This document shows positions 25,175-33,515 of a stretch of 64,000 bases of DNA, one piece after another. The translations under genes and the position numbers were made by a program. The stretch lies in assembly GCF_013410775.1 (NCBI RefSeq), contig NZ_JACCFH010000001.1, forward strand, positions 2,976,001 through 3,040,000, written 5' to 3'. Below the pieces are notes generated by a model, which was not told the origin of the DNA, searched no databases, and worked only from the letters and a program-made list of their open reading frames with translations. The first letter of the stretch is position 1, and every line of letters starts with the position of its first letter. This DNA comes from Sphaerotilus montanus (GTDB lineage Bacteria; Pseudomonadota; Gammaproteobacteria; Burkholderiales; Burkholderiaceae_C).

Positions 25175-25250
25175 GCGCCCGTAGCTCAATGGATAGAGTA
25201 TTGGCCTCCGAAGCCAAGGGTTGCTGGTTCGATCCCAGCCGGGCGCACCA
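25175..25250 (+). tRNA. tRNA-Arg (anticodon CCG)
   Basis: The 76-nt cloverleaf includes an encoded CCA end. The acceptor stem GCGCCCG pairs with CGGGCGC, the D-loop contains AGCTCAATGGATAGAGT, the anticodon loop CTCCGAA reads CCG, and the T-arm contains GGTTCGATCC. A terminator follows within 25 bases. Confidence 0.97.
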
Positions 25251-25271
25251 CCCGATTCGTGACACCCGTGA

Positions 25272-25300
25272 AACGCCAACCGCCGCCGGTTGGCGTTTTT
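25272..25300 (+). terminator. rho-independent terminator after tRNA-Arg
   Basis: A 10-bp perfect stem (AACGCCAACC / GGTTGGCGTT) with a six-base loop GCCGCC runs into a five-T tract. Confidence 0.9.
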
Positions 25301-25350
25301 GCTTGTGGGGCGGTGGTTCCTGCGATGGATGGAATGCCGGAGTGCCTGTG

Positions 25351-26610
25351 ATGCCTGTGACAGCAGCAAAGCGACTTGCCTGGGGCGCCGTTCTGGCGGC
25401 TGCACTGGCGGGGTGGACCGCGGCGGCCCGCGCAGCGCCGCACGACCACATCGTGGTCGTCGTGCTCGAGAACCGCTCGGCCGACGCCGGTGGCGAGCAG
25501 CGCATCTGGGGCAATCCGGCGATGCCCTTCCTCAACGGCCTCGCCAACGACCCGCAGCACGGGGCGCGCTTTTCCAGCGCCTACGCGGCCGAGACCCCGT
25601 ACCGCCGCATTCCCGCCGGTTTCAAGGGCCCGCTCTCGGCGCGTCCTAGCCAGCCGAACTACCTCTACCTGTTCTCGGCCAGCCACCAGGGCGTGCTGCC
25701 GGCCTGGTTTGCCGATCCGACCTCGCCCTACCGCGCGGACGTGCGCATGGCCAGCAATGGCGATGCGCTGCCGGGCAAGCGCGACGACCAGCCGGCCGGT
25801 ATCGGCAACCGCCTGATTCCTGCCGAGCGCCGTCCCTTCAGCACCGCCAACCTCGGCGCTGCGCTGCGCCAGACGGGCAAGACCTTCCTGAGCTTCTCCG
25901 AGAGCCTGCCGCACCCGCTGTGGGACGGCGAGGGCGACACCAACCCGCTCACCGACCACTACCGCCGCAAGCACAACCCGGCGATCAACTGGATCGACTT
26001 CGGCCCGGCGCAGACGCCGCGTGCCGTGCCCGAGGCGCAGCGCCGCTTCCTGCTGCCGGTCGAGGTGAACCTCGGTTTCCGGGCCACGCAGGACCCGAGC
26101 GGTCGCCGCTGGCGCGGCTTCGCCGAGGACGACCACGGCCGGCCGCTCGATTTCTCGGCGCTGCCCAGCGTCTCCATCGTTGTCCCCGACGAGCAGCACG
26201 ACGCCCACAGCGCCTCCCTGGCCGACGCCGACGACTGGCTGCGCCGCCACATCGGCCCCTACGCCACCTGGGCGCGCACGCACAACAGCCTGCTCATCGT
26301 CACCTTCGACGAGGACGGCTCCACCGACACCTCGCAGGGCGATGGCTACCGCACCGGCCGGCACACCGTCGCCACGCTGTTCCACGGTGCGGGCGTGCGC
26401 CCGGGGGTCTACGGCGAGCGCATCGACGCGCTCAACGTGCTGGCCACCGTGCTGCACGACCAGGGTCTGCTGGAGTCGTTCCGCCGCGACTTCCTGGCCA
26501 CCTGCACCGAGGACCGCGCCACCTGTGCGCGCGAACACGCCAACCTGCGCCCGATCACCGACGTGTTCGGCCGCGGCCAGCCCCTGACCGAGATTCCCGC
26601 TGTCCGATGA
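25351..26610 (+). CDS. exported phosphoesterase (phospholipase C/acid phosphatase superfamily)
   Basis: The 419-residue protein has a signal peptide (LAWGAVLAAALAGWTAAARA) and then the phosphoesterase-family metal-site strand DHIVVVVLENRS. Later blocks SIVVPDEQHDAHS and LLIVTFDEDGSTDTS supply metal-binding Asp/His. It acts in the periplasm or outside on a phosphate ester; related proteins include AcpA-type acid phosphatases. The ATG at 25351 has a GGAG ribosome site; the frame continues upstream through the tRNA but cannot be coding there. Probably monocistronic. Confidence 0.82.
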   Translation: MPVTAAKRLAWGAVLAAALAGWTAAARAAPHDHIVVVVLENRSADAGGEQRIWGNPAMPFLNGLANDPQHGARFSSAYAAETPYRRIPAGFKGPLSARPSQPNYLYLFSASHQGVLPAWFADPTSPYRADVRMASNGDALPGKRDDQPAGIGNRLIPAERRPFSTANLGAALRQTGKTFLSFSESLPHPLWDGEGDTNPLTDHYRRKHNPAINWIDFGPAQTPRAVPEAQRRFLLPVEVNLGFRATQDPSGRRWRGFAEDDHGRPLDFSALPSVSIVVPDEQHDAHSASLADADDWLRRHIGPYATWARTHNSLLIVTFDEDGSTDTSQGDGYRTGRHTVATLFHGAGVRPGVYGERIDALNVLATVLHDQGLLESFRRDFLATCTEDRATCAREHANLRPITDVFGRGQPLTEIPAVR

Positions 26611-26656
26611 CGGACGCTTCTCTGCACCGCGGCGTCTGGCGTGATTTGCGGACCCT

Positions 26657-26668
26657 ATACCGCGGTAT
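26657..26668. promoter_or_regulatory. perfect palindrome upstream of kbp
   Basis: ATACCGCGGTAT is a perfect 12-bp palindrome, flanked by CCC and GGG. It lies about 30 bp upstream of the predicted -35 box of kbp, a position suited to an activator or repressor site. No regulator is assigned. Confidence 0.45.
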
Positions 26669-26697
26669 GGGGCTCATTAAAGTGAAACAAGTCACGC

Positions 26698-26726
26698 TTG
26701 TCAGGTGAGCGCAGTGCGTCTATAAC
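26698..26726 (+). promoter_or_regulatory. sigma-70-type promoter of kbp
   Basis: TTGTCA and TATAAC are separated by exactly 17 bp, giving a predicted transcript start near 26733 and a leader of about 60 nt before the kbp ATG. Confidence 0.65.
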
Positions 26727-26792
26727 CCGCATGGACGCGCCGCGAAGGCACGTTGTGTTTCCACCGATGCAGAAGCAGAAGGAATCAAGACC

Positions 26793-27302
26793 ATGGGATT
26801 GATGAGTTTCATCAAGGAAGCCGGCGAGAAGCTCTTCGGCAGCAACAACCCGGAAAAGGCCGCCGCTGAAGCCGCGACCGCTGCAGATCCGGTGGCCGCG
26901 CAGGAAAAGCTCGCCGCGGCCAACGCTGGCGCAGCCGCTGCGATCGAGAAGTACATCGGCGCCCAGGGCCTGAACGTCGATGGCCTGCAGGTCGCCTTTG
27001 ACGGCACCACCTGCCAGGCCACCGTCTCTGGCTGCGCGCCCGACCAGGCCACGAAGGAAAAGGTCCTGCTGTGCTGCGGCAACGTCGCCGGCGTCACCGC
27101 CGTCAACGACATGCTGACCGTTACCGCGCCGGCCGACGAGTCGCGCTACCACACCGTCGTGCGCGGCGACACCCTGTCGGGCATCGCCAAGGCCGAGTAC
27201 GGCAACGCCAACGCCTACATGAAGATCTTCGAGGCCAACAAGCCGATGCTGAGCCACCCGGACAAGATCTATCCGGGCCAGGTGCTGCGCATCCCGGCCT
27301 GA
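26793..27302 (+). CDS. kbp: BON-LysM potassium-binding protein Kbp
   Basis: The 169-residue protein matches E. coli Kbp (YgaU) throughout: the opening SFIKEAGEKLFG, a BON domain in the middle (CCGNVAGVTAVNDMLTV) and a C-terminal LysM domain (YHTVVRGDTLSGIAKAEYGN, then PGQVLRIPA). E. coli Kbp binds K+ and is cytoplasmic; no signal peptide is seen here either. An Ala-rich insert of about 20 residues separates the N-terminus from BON. Own promoter and terminator indicate a single-gene unit. Confidence 0.92.
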   Translation: MGLMSFIKEAGEKLFGSNNPEKAAAEAATAADPVAAQEKLAAANAGAAAAIEKYIGAQGLNVDGLQVAFDGTTCQATVSGCAPDQATKEKVLLCCGNVAGVTAVNDMLTVTAPADESRYHTVVRGDTLSGIAKAEYGNANAYMKIFEANKPMLSHPDKIYPGQVLRIPA

Positions 27303-27323
27303 CGCGGAACCACCCGCTGCACC

Positions 27324-27353
27324 ACGGCGACCGAGCGATCGGTCGCCGTTTTT
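27324..27353 (+). terminator. rho-independent terminator after kbp
   Basis: An 11-bp perfect stem (ACGGCGACCGA / TCGGTCGCCGT) closes on a GCGA tetraloop and is followed by a run of T. Confidence 0.93.
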
Positions 27354-27410
27354 CGTCGTGCGGGATCTTCTGTCCGTCAAAATCGATCCACTTTGACGGA
27401 GCTGAGTCCC

Positions 27411-29219
27411 ATGCGTCTGCTGCACTACCTGGAAATCGAAAACTTCAAGCGGTTTGGCAACAGGCAGCGCATTGAACTGGAACATCCTGCGGTCCTCATC
27501 GGCCCGAACAACTGCGGCAAGACGAGCGCGATCCAGGCGTTGGCTCTGTGGTCACAAGCGGTGCGGACCTGGTTCGATGTTCGCAAGGCCACATCCGCTA
27601 CCGAGCGACCCGCCACTGCGCTGAATCGACTCAGCATCGTTGCAGTGCCGGTGCAACGCACCCGGTTTTTCTGGCACAACACGGAGGTCCGCACGGGCAA
27701 CAAGGACATTTCGATGACGATCACGGTCGGCATCGAGTTCCATGGGCAGATCGTTCCGCTGTCGATGCGGTTTCGAAATCAGGGCAACGACTTGGTCTAT
27801 TGCTCGCCCGATGAAAAGGCTGCAGCCGATACGGCGCTCTTGAAGTTCGCCTCGGATATCCGGGTGGAGTTGCTCTACCCGATGTCCGGGCTGGAGACGG
27901 AGGAGCCCATCCTGCAGCCCGGTCGAATCGACGTGCTGCTCGGCCAGGGCCAGACGGCGCAAGTGCTTCGCAACCTGTGCCTCATGGTCGAGAAGAGTGC
28001 CCCCGAGGACTGGCAGCGCATCGTGAAGCTGATGCAGCGGCTGTTCAATGTGACGCTGGACCAGCCGAGGGAAACCTCCCGCGGGGCCATTGATCTCCGG
28101 TACAAGCAGCCGGGAGTGCGCGAGGCGCTGGACGTGTCCTCGTCCGGACGAGGCTTTCAGCAGATGCTGCTGATCTTCGCGTACCTGTACTCGCACAAAG
28201 GCAGCGTGCTGCTGGTGGATGAGCCGGATGCCCACCTGGAAATCCTGAGGCAGAAGCAGGTGTATGTCCTGCTGCGTGACATCGCCTCGGAGAACCACTC
28301 CCAAGTGGTCATGGTGACGCACTCGGAGGTCATCCTGGATGAGGCGCTCGACATCAATCTGACCCTGTTGCTGGACGGCCGCGCCGATGACCTGGCGCGC
28401 AAGCCTGCCATTCGCAACAGCCTCAAGCACTTCGGTGCCGATCACTACATCAAGGCGCGGGAGCGTGGCTATGTGCTCTACGTGGAAGGCGGCACCGACG
28501 TGGACATGCTGCGGGCATTTGCCGAGCGGATGGAACACCCGGTGGCAGCAGTCTGGGATGAGCGCATCAACTCCTTCTACGTGCAGAACAACTTCCCTGG
28601 CCGATCGCAGGACAGCGAACTGGAACGTGTCGAAGGCGGTTTCGGGATCACGCCGCGCGAGCACTTCAAGGGACTCCAGGAAATGCTGCCCAGTCTCAAA
28701 GGTCTGGCCATCCTCGACAACGACGGGCGATCCCGCGCGTCCAGCGTGGAGGGCCGCCTGACCTTGGCGTACTGGCGTCGTTACGAGGCCGAGAACTATT
28801 TCGTGACACCCGACGTGCTGCGACGCTATGCCTTGTCCTGCTACGCGGGATTGCCGCTGTTTGACAGCCACGAACCAGACATCGACGAAGTGCTGGATGC
28901 CTTGGTGCTCGAGACCGTGTTCGAGGGCCAAGTGGCCGATTTCCAGCTGTGGGCCGATTCTTCAGAGGCTGCACGGCGCCTGATCTGGGATGCCAAAACG
29001 CAGAGCACGAAGCTCAGCGCTCTGGCCGAGGAATTCTTCAGACGGCTGGCACAGAAGATCGGCGGTGGAATGCTGTTGACCAAGGGCGAGTTGCACCGGC
29101 TGGTCGAACTGGTCGATCCCGCCACCCTGGTACCCGAGGTTCGGGAGAAGCTTGATTTGCTCCATGCCCTGTTCCAGGCGGCTGGCCCTCTGTCGCAGCC
29201 AGATCTGCAGACTTTCTAG
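27411..29219 (+). CDS. OLD-family-like ATP-dependent endonuclease (ATPase + TOPRIM)
   Basis: The 602-residue protein opens with YLEIENFKRFG and Walker A GPNNCGKT at 31-38. An ABC-type signature region (DVSSSGRGFQQML), Walker B LLVDEPDAHLE and the switch histidine VVMVTHSEVIL complete the ATPase. The C-terminal half has a TOPRIM core: the glutamate in YVLYVEGGTDVDML and the DxD of GLAILDNDGR. That order is the OLD nuclease plan; members include phage P2 Old and GajA. No GajB-like helicase or reverse transcriptase is adjacent, so it appears to stand alone. GC content is lower than the neighbours. Its stop overlaps the convergent membrane-protein gene by the shared CTAG. A defence role is inferred. 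Confidence 0.82.
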   Translation: MRLLHYLEIENFKRFGNRQRIELEHPAVLIGPNNCGKTSAIQALALWSQAVRTWFDVRKATSATERPATALNRLSIVAVPVQRTRFFWHNTEVRTGNKDISMTITVGIEFHGQIVPLSMRFRNQGNDLVYCSPDEKAAADTALLKFASDIRVELLYPMSGLETEEPILQPGRIDVLLGQGQTAQVLRNLCLMVEKSAPEDWQRIVKLMQRLFNVTLDQPRETSRGAIDLRYKQPGVREALDVSSSGRGFQQMLLIFAYLYSHKGSVLLVDEPDAHLEILRQKQVYVLLRDIASENHSQVVMVTHSEVILDEALDINLTLLLDGRADDLARKPAIRNSLKHFGADHYIKARERGYVLYVEGGTDVDMLRAFAERMEHPVAAVWDERINSFYVQNNFPGRSQDSELERVEGGFGITPREHFKGLQEMLPSLKGLAILDNDGRSRASSVEGRLTLAYWRRYEAENYFVTPDVLRRYALSCYAGLPLFDSHEPDIDEVLDALVLETVFEGQVADFQLWADSSEAARRLIWDAKTQSTKLSALAEEFFRRLAQKIGGGMLLTKGELHRLVELVDPATLVPEVREKLDLLHALFQAAGPLSQPDLQTF

Positions 29220-30376
29220 CGTGGCCGAACGAAGCGTGCATAGACCGGCCCCGTCAGCACCAGCACGATCACGTAGCGCACCACGTGGAACCCCGTCACC
29301 ACCGCCACCCCCAGGTCCAGCACCTTGGCCGTGATGCACATCTCCGCGATCCCGCCCGGCGAGTTGCCCAGCAGCACCGTGGCCGGCACCAGCCCCGTGG
29401 CCTGCGCGACGAGCCACGCATAGCCGGCTGACGCGGCGATCATCCCCAGCGTGCCGATGGCCGTGGCGGCGAGCCAGCGCGGGGCGGTGTGCAGGAAGGC
29501 GGGCGTGAAGCGCGTGCCCAGCGAGATGCCGATCGAGAGCTGCGCCGTGGCGGACAGCCAGCCGGGCATGGCGCTCAGCTCGACGCCGCTGGCGGTCAGC
29601 CCCAGCGCGACCAGCAGCGAGCCCAGCACCCACGGATTGGGTTGCCGCAGCGCGTGCATCGCCAGCGCGCCGGCCGCCGTCGCCAGTCCGAGCAGCACCA
29701 GCCCCATCGGCTGGACACCGACGCGAGAAATGGCTGCCGGATCGTGCCCGTGCAGCCCCAGTCCCTGGTAGCCGAAGGGGATGACGAGCACCACCAGCAT
29801 CACCCGCAGCGAGTGCGCTGCCGCGACCAGATCGACCCGGGCGCCGACCCGCTCGGCAAACGCCGCCATCTCGGACGCGCCGCCGATGACGGAGGCGAAG
29901 TAGGCGGTCGTGGCATCCACCGTGCCCGCCGGTTGCGACCACAGCAGCCAGCGCCCGAACAGGAAGCCCATCAGCAGCGCCCACAAGGCGCCGAGCAGCA
30001 TCCACGGCGCCAGTGCGAGCGACTGCGCCGCGACGGCCGGCGTGAAGTACAGCCCGAGCACCGTGCCCACGATCCACTGCCCGCCATTGCGCAACCGCCG
30101 CGAGGACAGCAGCGGCGCCCCGGCGATCGACAGCGCTGCCGTGGACAGCAGCGGGCCGATCATCCAGGGCAGCGGGGTGTTCAGGTGGACGCAGGCCTGG
30201 GCTGCCAGCCAGGCGACGAGCAGCGTGGCGAGCAGGCGCAGGGGGCGGGGCGTGTCTGGCTTCAGCGGGCGCTCCTCCGGGCCGTTGTGTCCCCGTGTCT
30301 GAATCCCATGTTGTCTCCCTGTGTCAGGCGGTCGGATGGCTGAGTGGGTTCGTATTCTTTCTGATTTGGCTGGCAC
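29216..30376 (-). CDS. AbrB-family membrane protein (ammonia monooxygenase-like, PF05145 type)
   Basis: The protein is a multi-helix inner-membrane protein with two similar halves, typical of the AbrB duplication family: PLPWMIGPLLSTAALSIAG in the first half and NPWVLGSLLVALGLTASG in the second, with the GNSPGGIAEMCITAKVLDL block near the end. About ten helices are visible. Function is unproven; a transporter role is usually assumed. The start is unclear. The first helix begins near 30255. In-frame candidates are a GTG at 30376 (weak ribosome site, used here) and a CTG at 30265 that follows a strong GGAGGAG. There is no in-frame ATG before the first helix. Confidence 0.75.
   Translation of the reverse strand: MPAKSERIRTHSAIRPPDTGRQHGIQTRGHNGPEERPLKPDTPRPLRLLATLLVAWLAAQACVHLNTPLPWMIGPLLSTAALSIAGAPLLSSRRLRNGGQWIVGTVLGLYFTPAVAAQSLALAPWMLLGALWALLMGFLFGRWLLWSQPAGTVDATTAYFASVIGGASEMAAFAERVGARVDLVAAAHSLRVMLVVLVIPFGYQGLGLHGHDPAAISRVGVQPMGLVLLGLATAAGALAMHALRQPNPWVLGSLLVALGLTASGVELSAMPGWLSATAQLSIGISLGTRFTPAFLHTAPRWLAATAIGTLGMIAASAGYAWLVAQATGLVPATVLLGNSPGGIAEMCITAKVLDLGVAVVTGFHVVRYVIVLVLTGPVYARFVRPR
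30262..30309 (-). CDS. possible 15-codon leader peptide upstream of AbrB-type gene
   Basis: An ATG with a good GGGAG ribosome site opens a 15-codon frame (MGFRHGDTTARRSAR) ending in TGA. The TGA overlaps the CTG that could start the AbrB-type protein (CTGA), so it may be a coupling leader. It may equally be chance if the GTG at 30376 is used. Confidence 0.3.
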   Translation of the reverse strand: MGFRHGDTTARRSAR

Positions 30377-30436
30377 AGCGCCTGCATTCCCCGTGTGTGC
30401 GCCGGGATGGGGGTCGGGTGGCAAGATGTCGGCACC

Positions 30437-32287
30437 ATGCCGAATCCCCCTCGCCTTGAACCATGGCTTGCCTCGCGGGCCCTCCCGATCACCCGCCGTC
30501 AGTCGCTCGGCGCCGGTCTGGCCACCTTGCTGGCGGGGGCAATGCCCTGGTCCGTCGCCGGGGCCGCCACCACGCCGGCCTTGCTCGGGCGCGGCATCGG
30601 TTTCCGGTCGGTGCCGATGACCGTGACCGAGCCGCTGGCCGTGCCGCCCGGCTACACCGCGCGCGTGCTCTGTGCCTGGGGTGATCCGGTCGGTCTGGCC
30701 CAGGCACAGCCCATGTGGCGCCCCGATGCCGGCAACACCGCCGCCGAGCAGGCGCAGCAGGCCGGCATGCACCACGACGGCATGGCCTACTTTCCGCTCG
30801 CTGGTTCGGCCCGCCACGGCCTGCTGGCGCTGAACCACGAGTACACCGACGAGCGGGTGCTGCATGCCGATGCCGCCTCGCTCGCCGGCGGGGCGCGCAC
30901 GGCCGAGCAGGTCGCCAAGTCCATGGCCGCGCACGGCGTGTCGGTCGTCGAGGTGCAGGCGGATGCGGCCGGGCGCTGGTCGGTGGTGCGGCCGTCGCGC
31001 CATGCGCGGCGCATCACGGCGGCGACCCCGATGCGGCTGGCCGGCCCTGCCGCCGGCCACGCGCTGCTGAAGACCGCCGCCGATCCCGAGGCCCGCCGCG
31101 TGCTCGGCACCTTCGCCAACTGCGCCGCCAACGCCACGCCCTGGGGCACCTACCTGACCTGCGAGGAGAACTTCCAGGGCTATTTCGAGCCGCCGACGGC
31201 ACTGGACGACCACCACCGGCGCTGGAGTCTGCGCAGCGGTGGCAGTGCCAGCAACGGCAACTGGGCGCGCTGGCACCTGCACGACGAGCGCTTCGACCTG
31301 CGCCGACATCCGAACGAGTTCCACCGCTTCGGCTGGGTGGTCGAGATCGACCCGCACGATCCGACCAGCACCCCGGTCAAGCGCACGGCACTCGGTCGGG
31401 CCGTCCACGAGGGTGCAGCGGTTGGCGTGTCGAAGGACGGGCGCGCGGTGGTGTTCATGGGGGAGGACGCGCGCTTCGAGTCGATCTTCCGCTTTGTCAG
31501 CCGCGACCCGATCCGCCCCGGTGGTGCCGCGGCCAACCGCGACCTGCTCGACCACGGCACGCTGTCGGTGGCACGCTTCGATGCCGGCGGACGCGGGCGC
31601 TGGCTGCCGCTGGTCCACGGGCAGGGGCCGCTGACGGCCGACCGCGGGTTTGCCGACCAGGCCGAGGTGGTGGTGCGCACCCGCGAGGCCGCCGACGCGC
31701 TGGGTGCCACGCAGATGGACCGCCCGGAGTGGACCGCGGTGGATGCGGCCACCGGCGAGGTCTACGTCACCCTGACCAACAACAGCGCCCGCGGCCGCCC
31801 CGGCCAGCCCGGTGCCGATGCGGCCAACCCGCGCGCCCCGAACCCGACGGGGCACCTGCTGCGCTGGCGCCATGGCGGCGACCTGGCGGCGGAGGCCTTC
31901 GCCTGGGACGTTTTTGCGCTCGGCGGTGGCGAGACGCCGGGCGACGCCTTCAGCAGCCCGGACGGCCTGACGATCGACGCGCGCGGCGTGATGTGGATCG
32001 CCACCGACGCCACACCGATGACCCAGGCCGCGCCCGGCGATCGCCTGTGGCTGCCGCGCAACCAGTTGCTCGCCTGCGACCCGACGGCGCCGGGCGGGCC
32101 ACAGATGCGCCGCTTCCTGGTGGCACCCGAAGGCAGCGAAGTCACCGGGCCGGTGGTGGCGCCGGATTGCCGCACGCTGTTCGTCAATCTCCAGCACCCG
32201 GACGCCGGCTGGCCCGAGGCCGGGCAGCGCCCGCGTTCGGCGACCGTGGTGATCACCCGGGACGACGGCGGGCTGATCGGCACCTGA
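30437..32287 (+). CDS. PhoX-like (DUF839) Tat-exported protein
   Basis: The 616-residue protein has a Tat signal (TRRQSLGAGLATLLAGAMPW) and the DUF839/PhoX beta-propeller. Recognisable blocks are GMAYFPLAGSARHGLLALNH, NCAANATPWGTYLTCEENF, HRFGWVVEIDPHD and WTAVDAATGEVYVTLTNNS. PhoX enzymes are calcium- and iron-dependent alkaline phosphatases in the periplasm; the conserved cysteine-containing TCEEN block fits. The ATG at 30437 is chosen because the Tat leader follows; two upstream starts exist. Phosphatase activity is a family-based inference. Confidence 0.85.
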   Translation: MPNPPRLEPWLASRALPITRRQSLGAGLATLLAGAMPWSVAGAATTPALLGRGIGFRSVPMTVTEPLAVPPGYTARVLCAWGDPVGLAQAQPMWRPDAGNTAAEQAQQAGMHHDGMAYFPLAGSARHGLLALNHEYTDERVLHADAASLAGGARTAEQVAKSMAAHGVSVVEVQADAAGRWSVVRPSRHARRITAATPMRLAGPAAGHALLKTAADPEARRVLGTFANCAANATPWGTYLTCEENFQGYFEPPTALDDHHRRWSLRSGGSASNGNWARWHLHDERFDLRRHPNEFHRFGWVVEIDPHDPTSTPVKRTALGRAVHEGAAVGVSKDGRAVVFMGEDARFESIFRFVSRDPIRPGGAAANRDLLDHGTLSVARFDAGGRGRWLPLVHGQGPLTADRGFADQAEVVVRTREAADALGATQMDRPEWTAVDAATGEVYVTLTNNSARGRPGQPGADAANPRAPNPTGHLLRWRHGGDLAAEAFAWDVFALGGGETPGDAFSSPDGLTIDARGVMWIATDATPMTQAAPGDRLWLPRNQLLACDPTAPGGPQMRRFLVAPEGSEVTGPVVAPDCRTLFVNLQHPDAGWPEAGQRPRSATVVITRDDGGLIGT

Positions 32288-32296
32288 TCGACCCGG

Positions 32297-33340
32297 TCAG
32301 CGCGGGGGCTGCTCGGTGTACCCGTCGGCGTGGCGGGCGAAGCGGGCCGCGTCGCCGCCATGCACCGGCGCCGAGTCCGGCCAGGGCCAGCCGCCGAACT
32401 GCGTGCGCTGGTAGTCCATGAACGCTTGCCGGATCTCGGCCTCGGTGTTCATCACGAACGGCCCGTACTGCGCCACGGGCTCGCCGATCGGGCGGCCCTG
32501 CAGCATGAGCAGCTCGGCGACCGCGGACGTGCTGTTGACGATCTCGACCGCCCGCTCCGTTGGCACGTCGATCGCCGCGTGGCCGGGCACCGGCTGGCCG
32601 TCCACCGTGAGCGTGGCTCCGCTGTAGAAGTAGAGCCTGCGGCGCGTGGCCGCTCCGGCGCGGGCGGCGGGCAAGGTCCAGCGCGCGCCCGGTGCCATCT
32701 TCAGCGTCCAGATCGCCACATCGGCGCCCGGGTCGCTGGCCCAGGAATCCGGCGGCGGGCTGGGCGGCGTGGCCATGCCGTCAGGCGCGCCAGCCACGCA
32801 GACCAGCTCGGTGGTCGCCCCCGCGGCGTCGGTGTCCGTGCGGCGCGGGATGTCGCCAGCCCAGAGCATCTTGAAATGCGGCGCGGCGAACTTGCCGCGG
32901 GCGGGCAGGTTCAGCCAGATCTGGAACAGGTCGAGCGGGTTCGGCGCCGTGGTGGACAGCAGCGGGAACATCTCGGCATGCTGGATACCGCGGCCGGCGG
33001 TCAGCCACTGCACGTCGCCATCGCCGTAACGGGCAGCAGCACCGAGCGAGTCGGCGTGGTCGATGCGGCCGGTGCGCACCAGCGTGACTGTCTCGAAGCC
33101 GCGGTGCGGGTGCGCGGGGAAGCCGGGCACGGACTCGCCGTGGTACAGGCTCCAGCCGTCGCGGTACGAGAAGTCACTGCCGATCTGCCGCCCCGCCAGC
33201 GAGGCGGCCGGCCCGTACTGGCCGTTGCCCTTCGGGTAGCGGTCATCGTGGTGGACGCAGAACAGGAAGGGATCCTGGGTGGGCCAGGGGAAGCCGAGGG
33301 GGTGGAGGTGCAGCTTGTCGTCGGCGGGTACGGTGGGCAT
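32297..33340 (-). CDS. pirin family protein
   Basis: The 347-residue protein is a bicupin pirin. The metal-binding histidines are in FPAHPHRGFETVTLVRTG, IDHAD and GRGIQHAEM. Pirins bind Fe(II) and may act as quercetin dioxygenases or redox-sensing partners. The protein is somewhat longer than usual, with an extra acidic/Pro-rich loop in the second cupin (PSPPPDSWASDPGADV). The start at 33340 leads straight into the conserved lead-in; the open frame continues upstream without homology. Confidence 0.87.
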   Translation of the reverse strand: MPTVPADDKLHLHPLGFPWPTQDPFLFCVHHDDRYPKGNGQYGPAASLAGRQIGSDFSYRDGWSLYHGESVPGFPAHPHRGFETVTLVRTGRIDHADSLGAAARYGDGDVQWLTAGRGIQHAEMFPLLSTTAPNPLDLFQIWLNLPARGKFAAPHFKMLWAGDIPRRTDTDAAGATTELVCVAGAPDGMATPPSPPPDSWASDPGADVAIWTLKMAPGARWTLPAARAGAATRRRLYFYSGATLTVDGQPVPGHAAIDVPTERAVEIVNSTSAVAELLMLQGRPIGEPVAQYGPFVMNTEAEIRQAFMDYQRTQFGGWPWPDSAPVHGGDAARFARHADGYTEQPPR

Positions 33341-33515
33341 GGGGCAATCCTGGTGAGGCCGCGGGTGGTGGGGGCTACTGTACGCAGCCTGCAGTCGAGC
33401 GTGGCAGTTTCCTGAGGCGGCTTGATGCCTCCGCGAGGCCTCATCAAGATGCAGGATGTCGGACATTGCGGTGCGCCCTGCCAGCTGCTGGAATGGCTTC
33501 CAGGAGGACAACACC

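Noticed and set aside
25189..25350. Upstream extension of the phosphoesterase frame
   Set aside because: It would translate most of tRNA-Arg and its terminator; the ATG at 25351 precedes the signal peptide.
27411..30376. Gabija-like two-gene system (OLD-like gene plus neighbour)
   Set aside because: The neighbour is a convergent multi-helix membrane protein, not a UvrD-like helicase.
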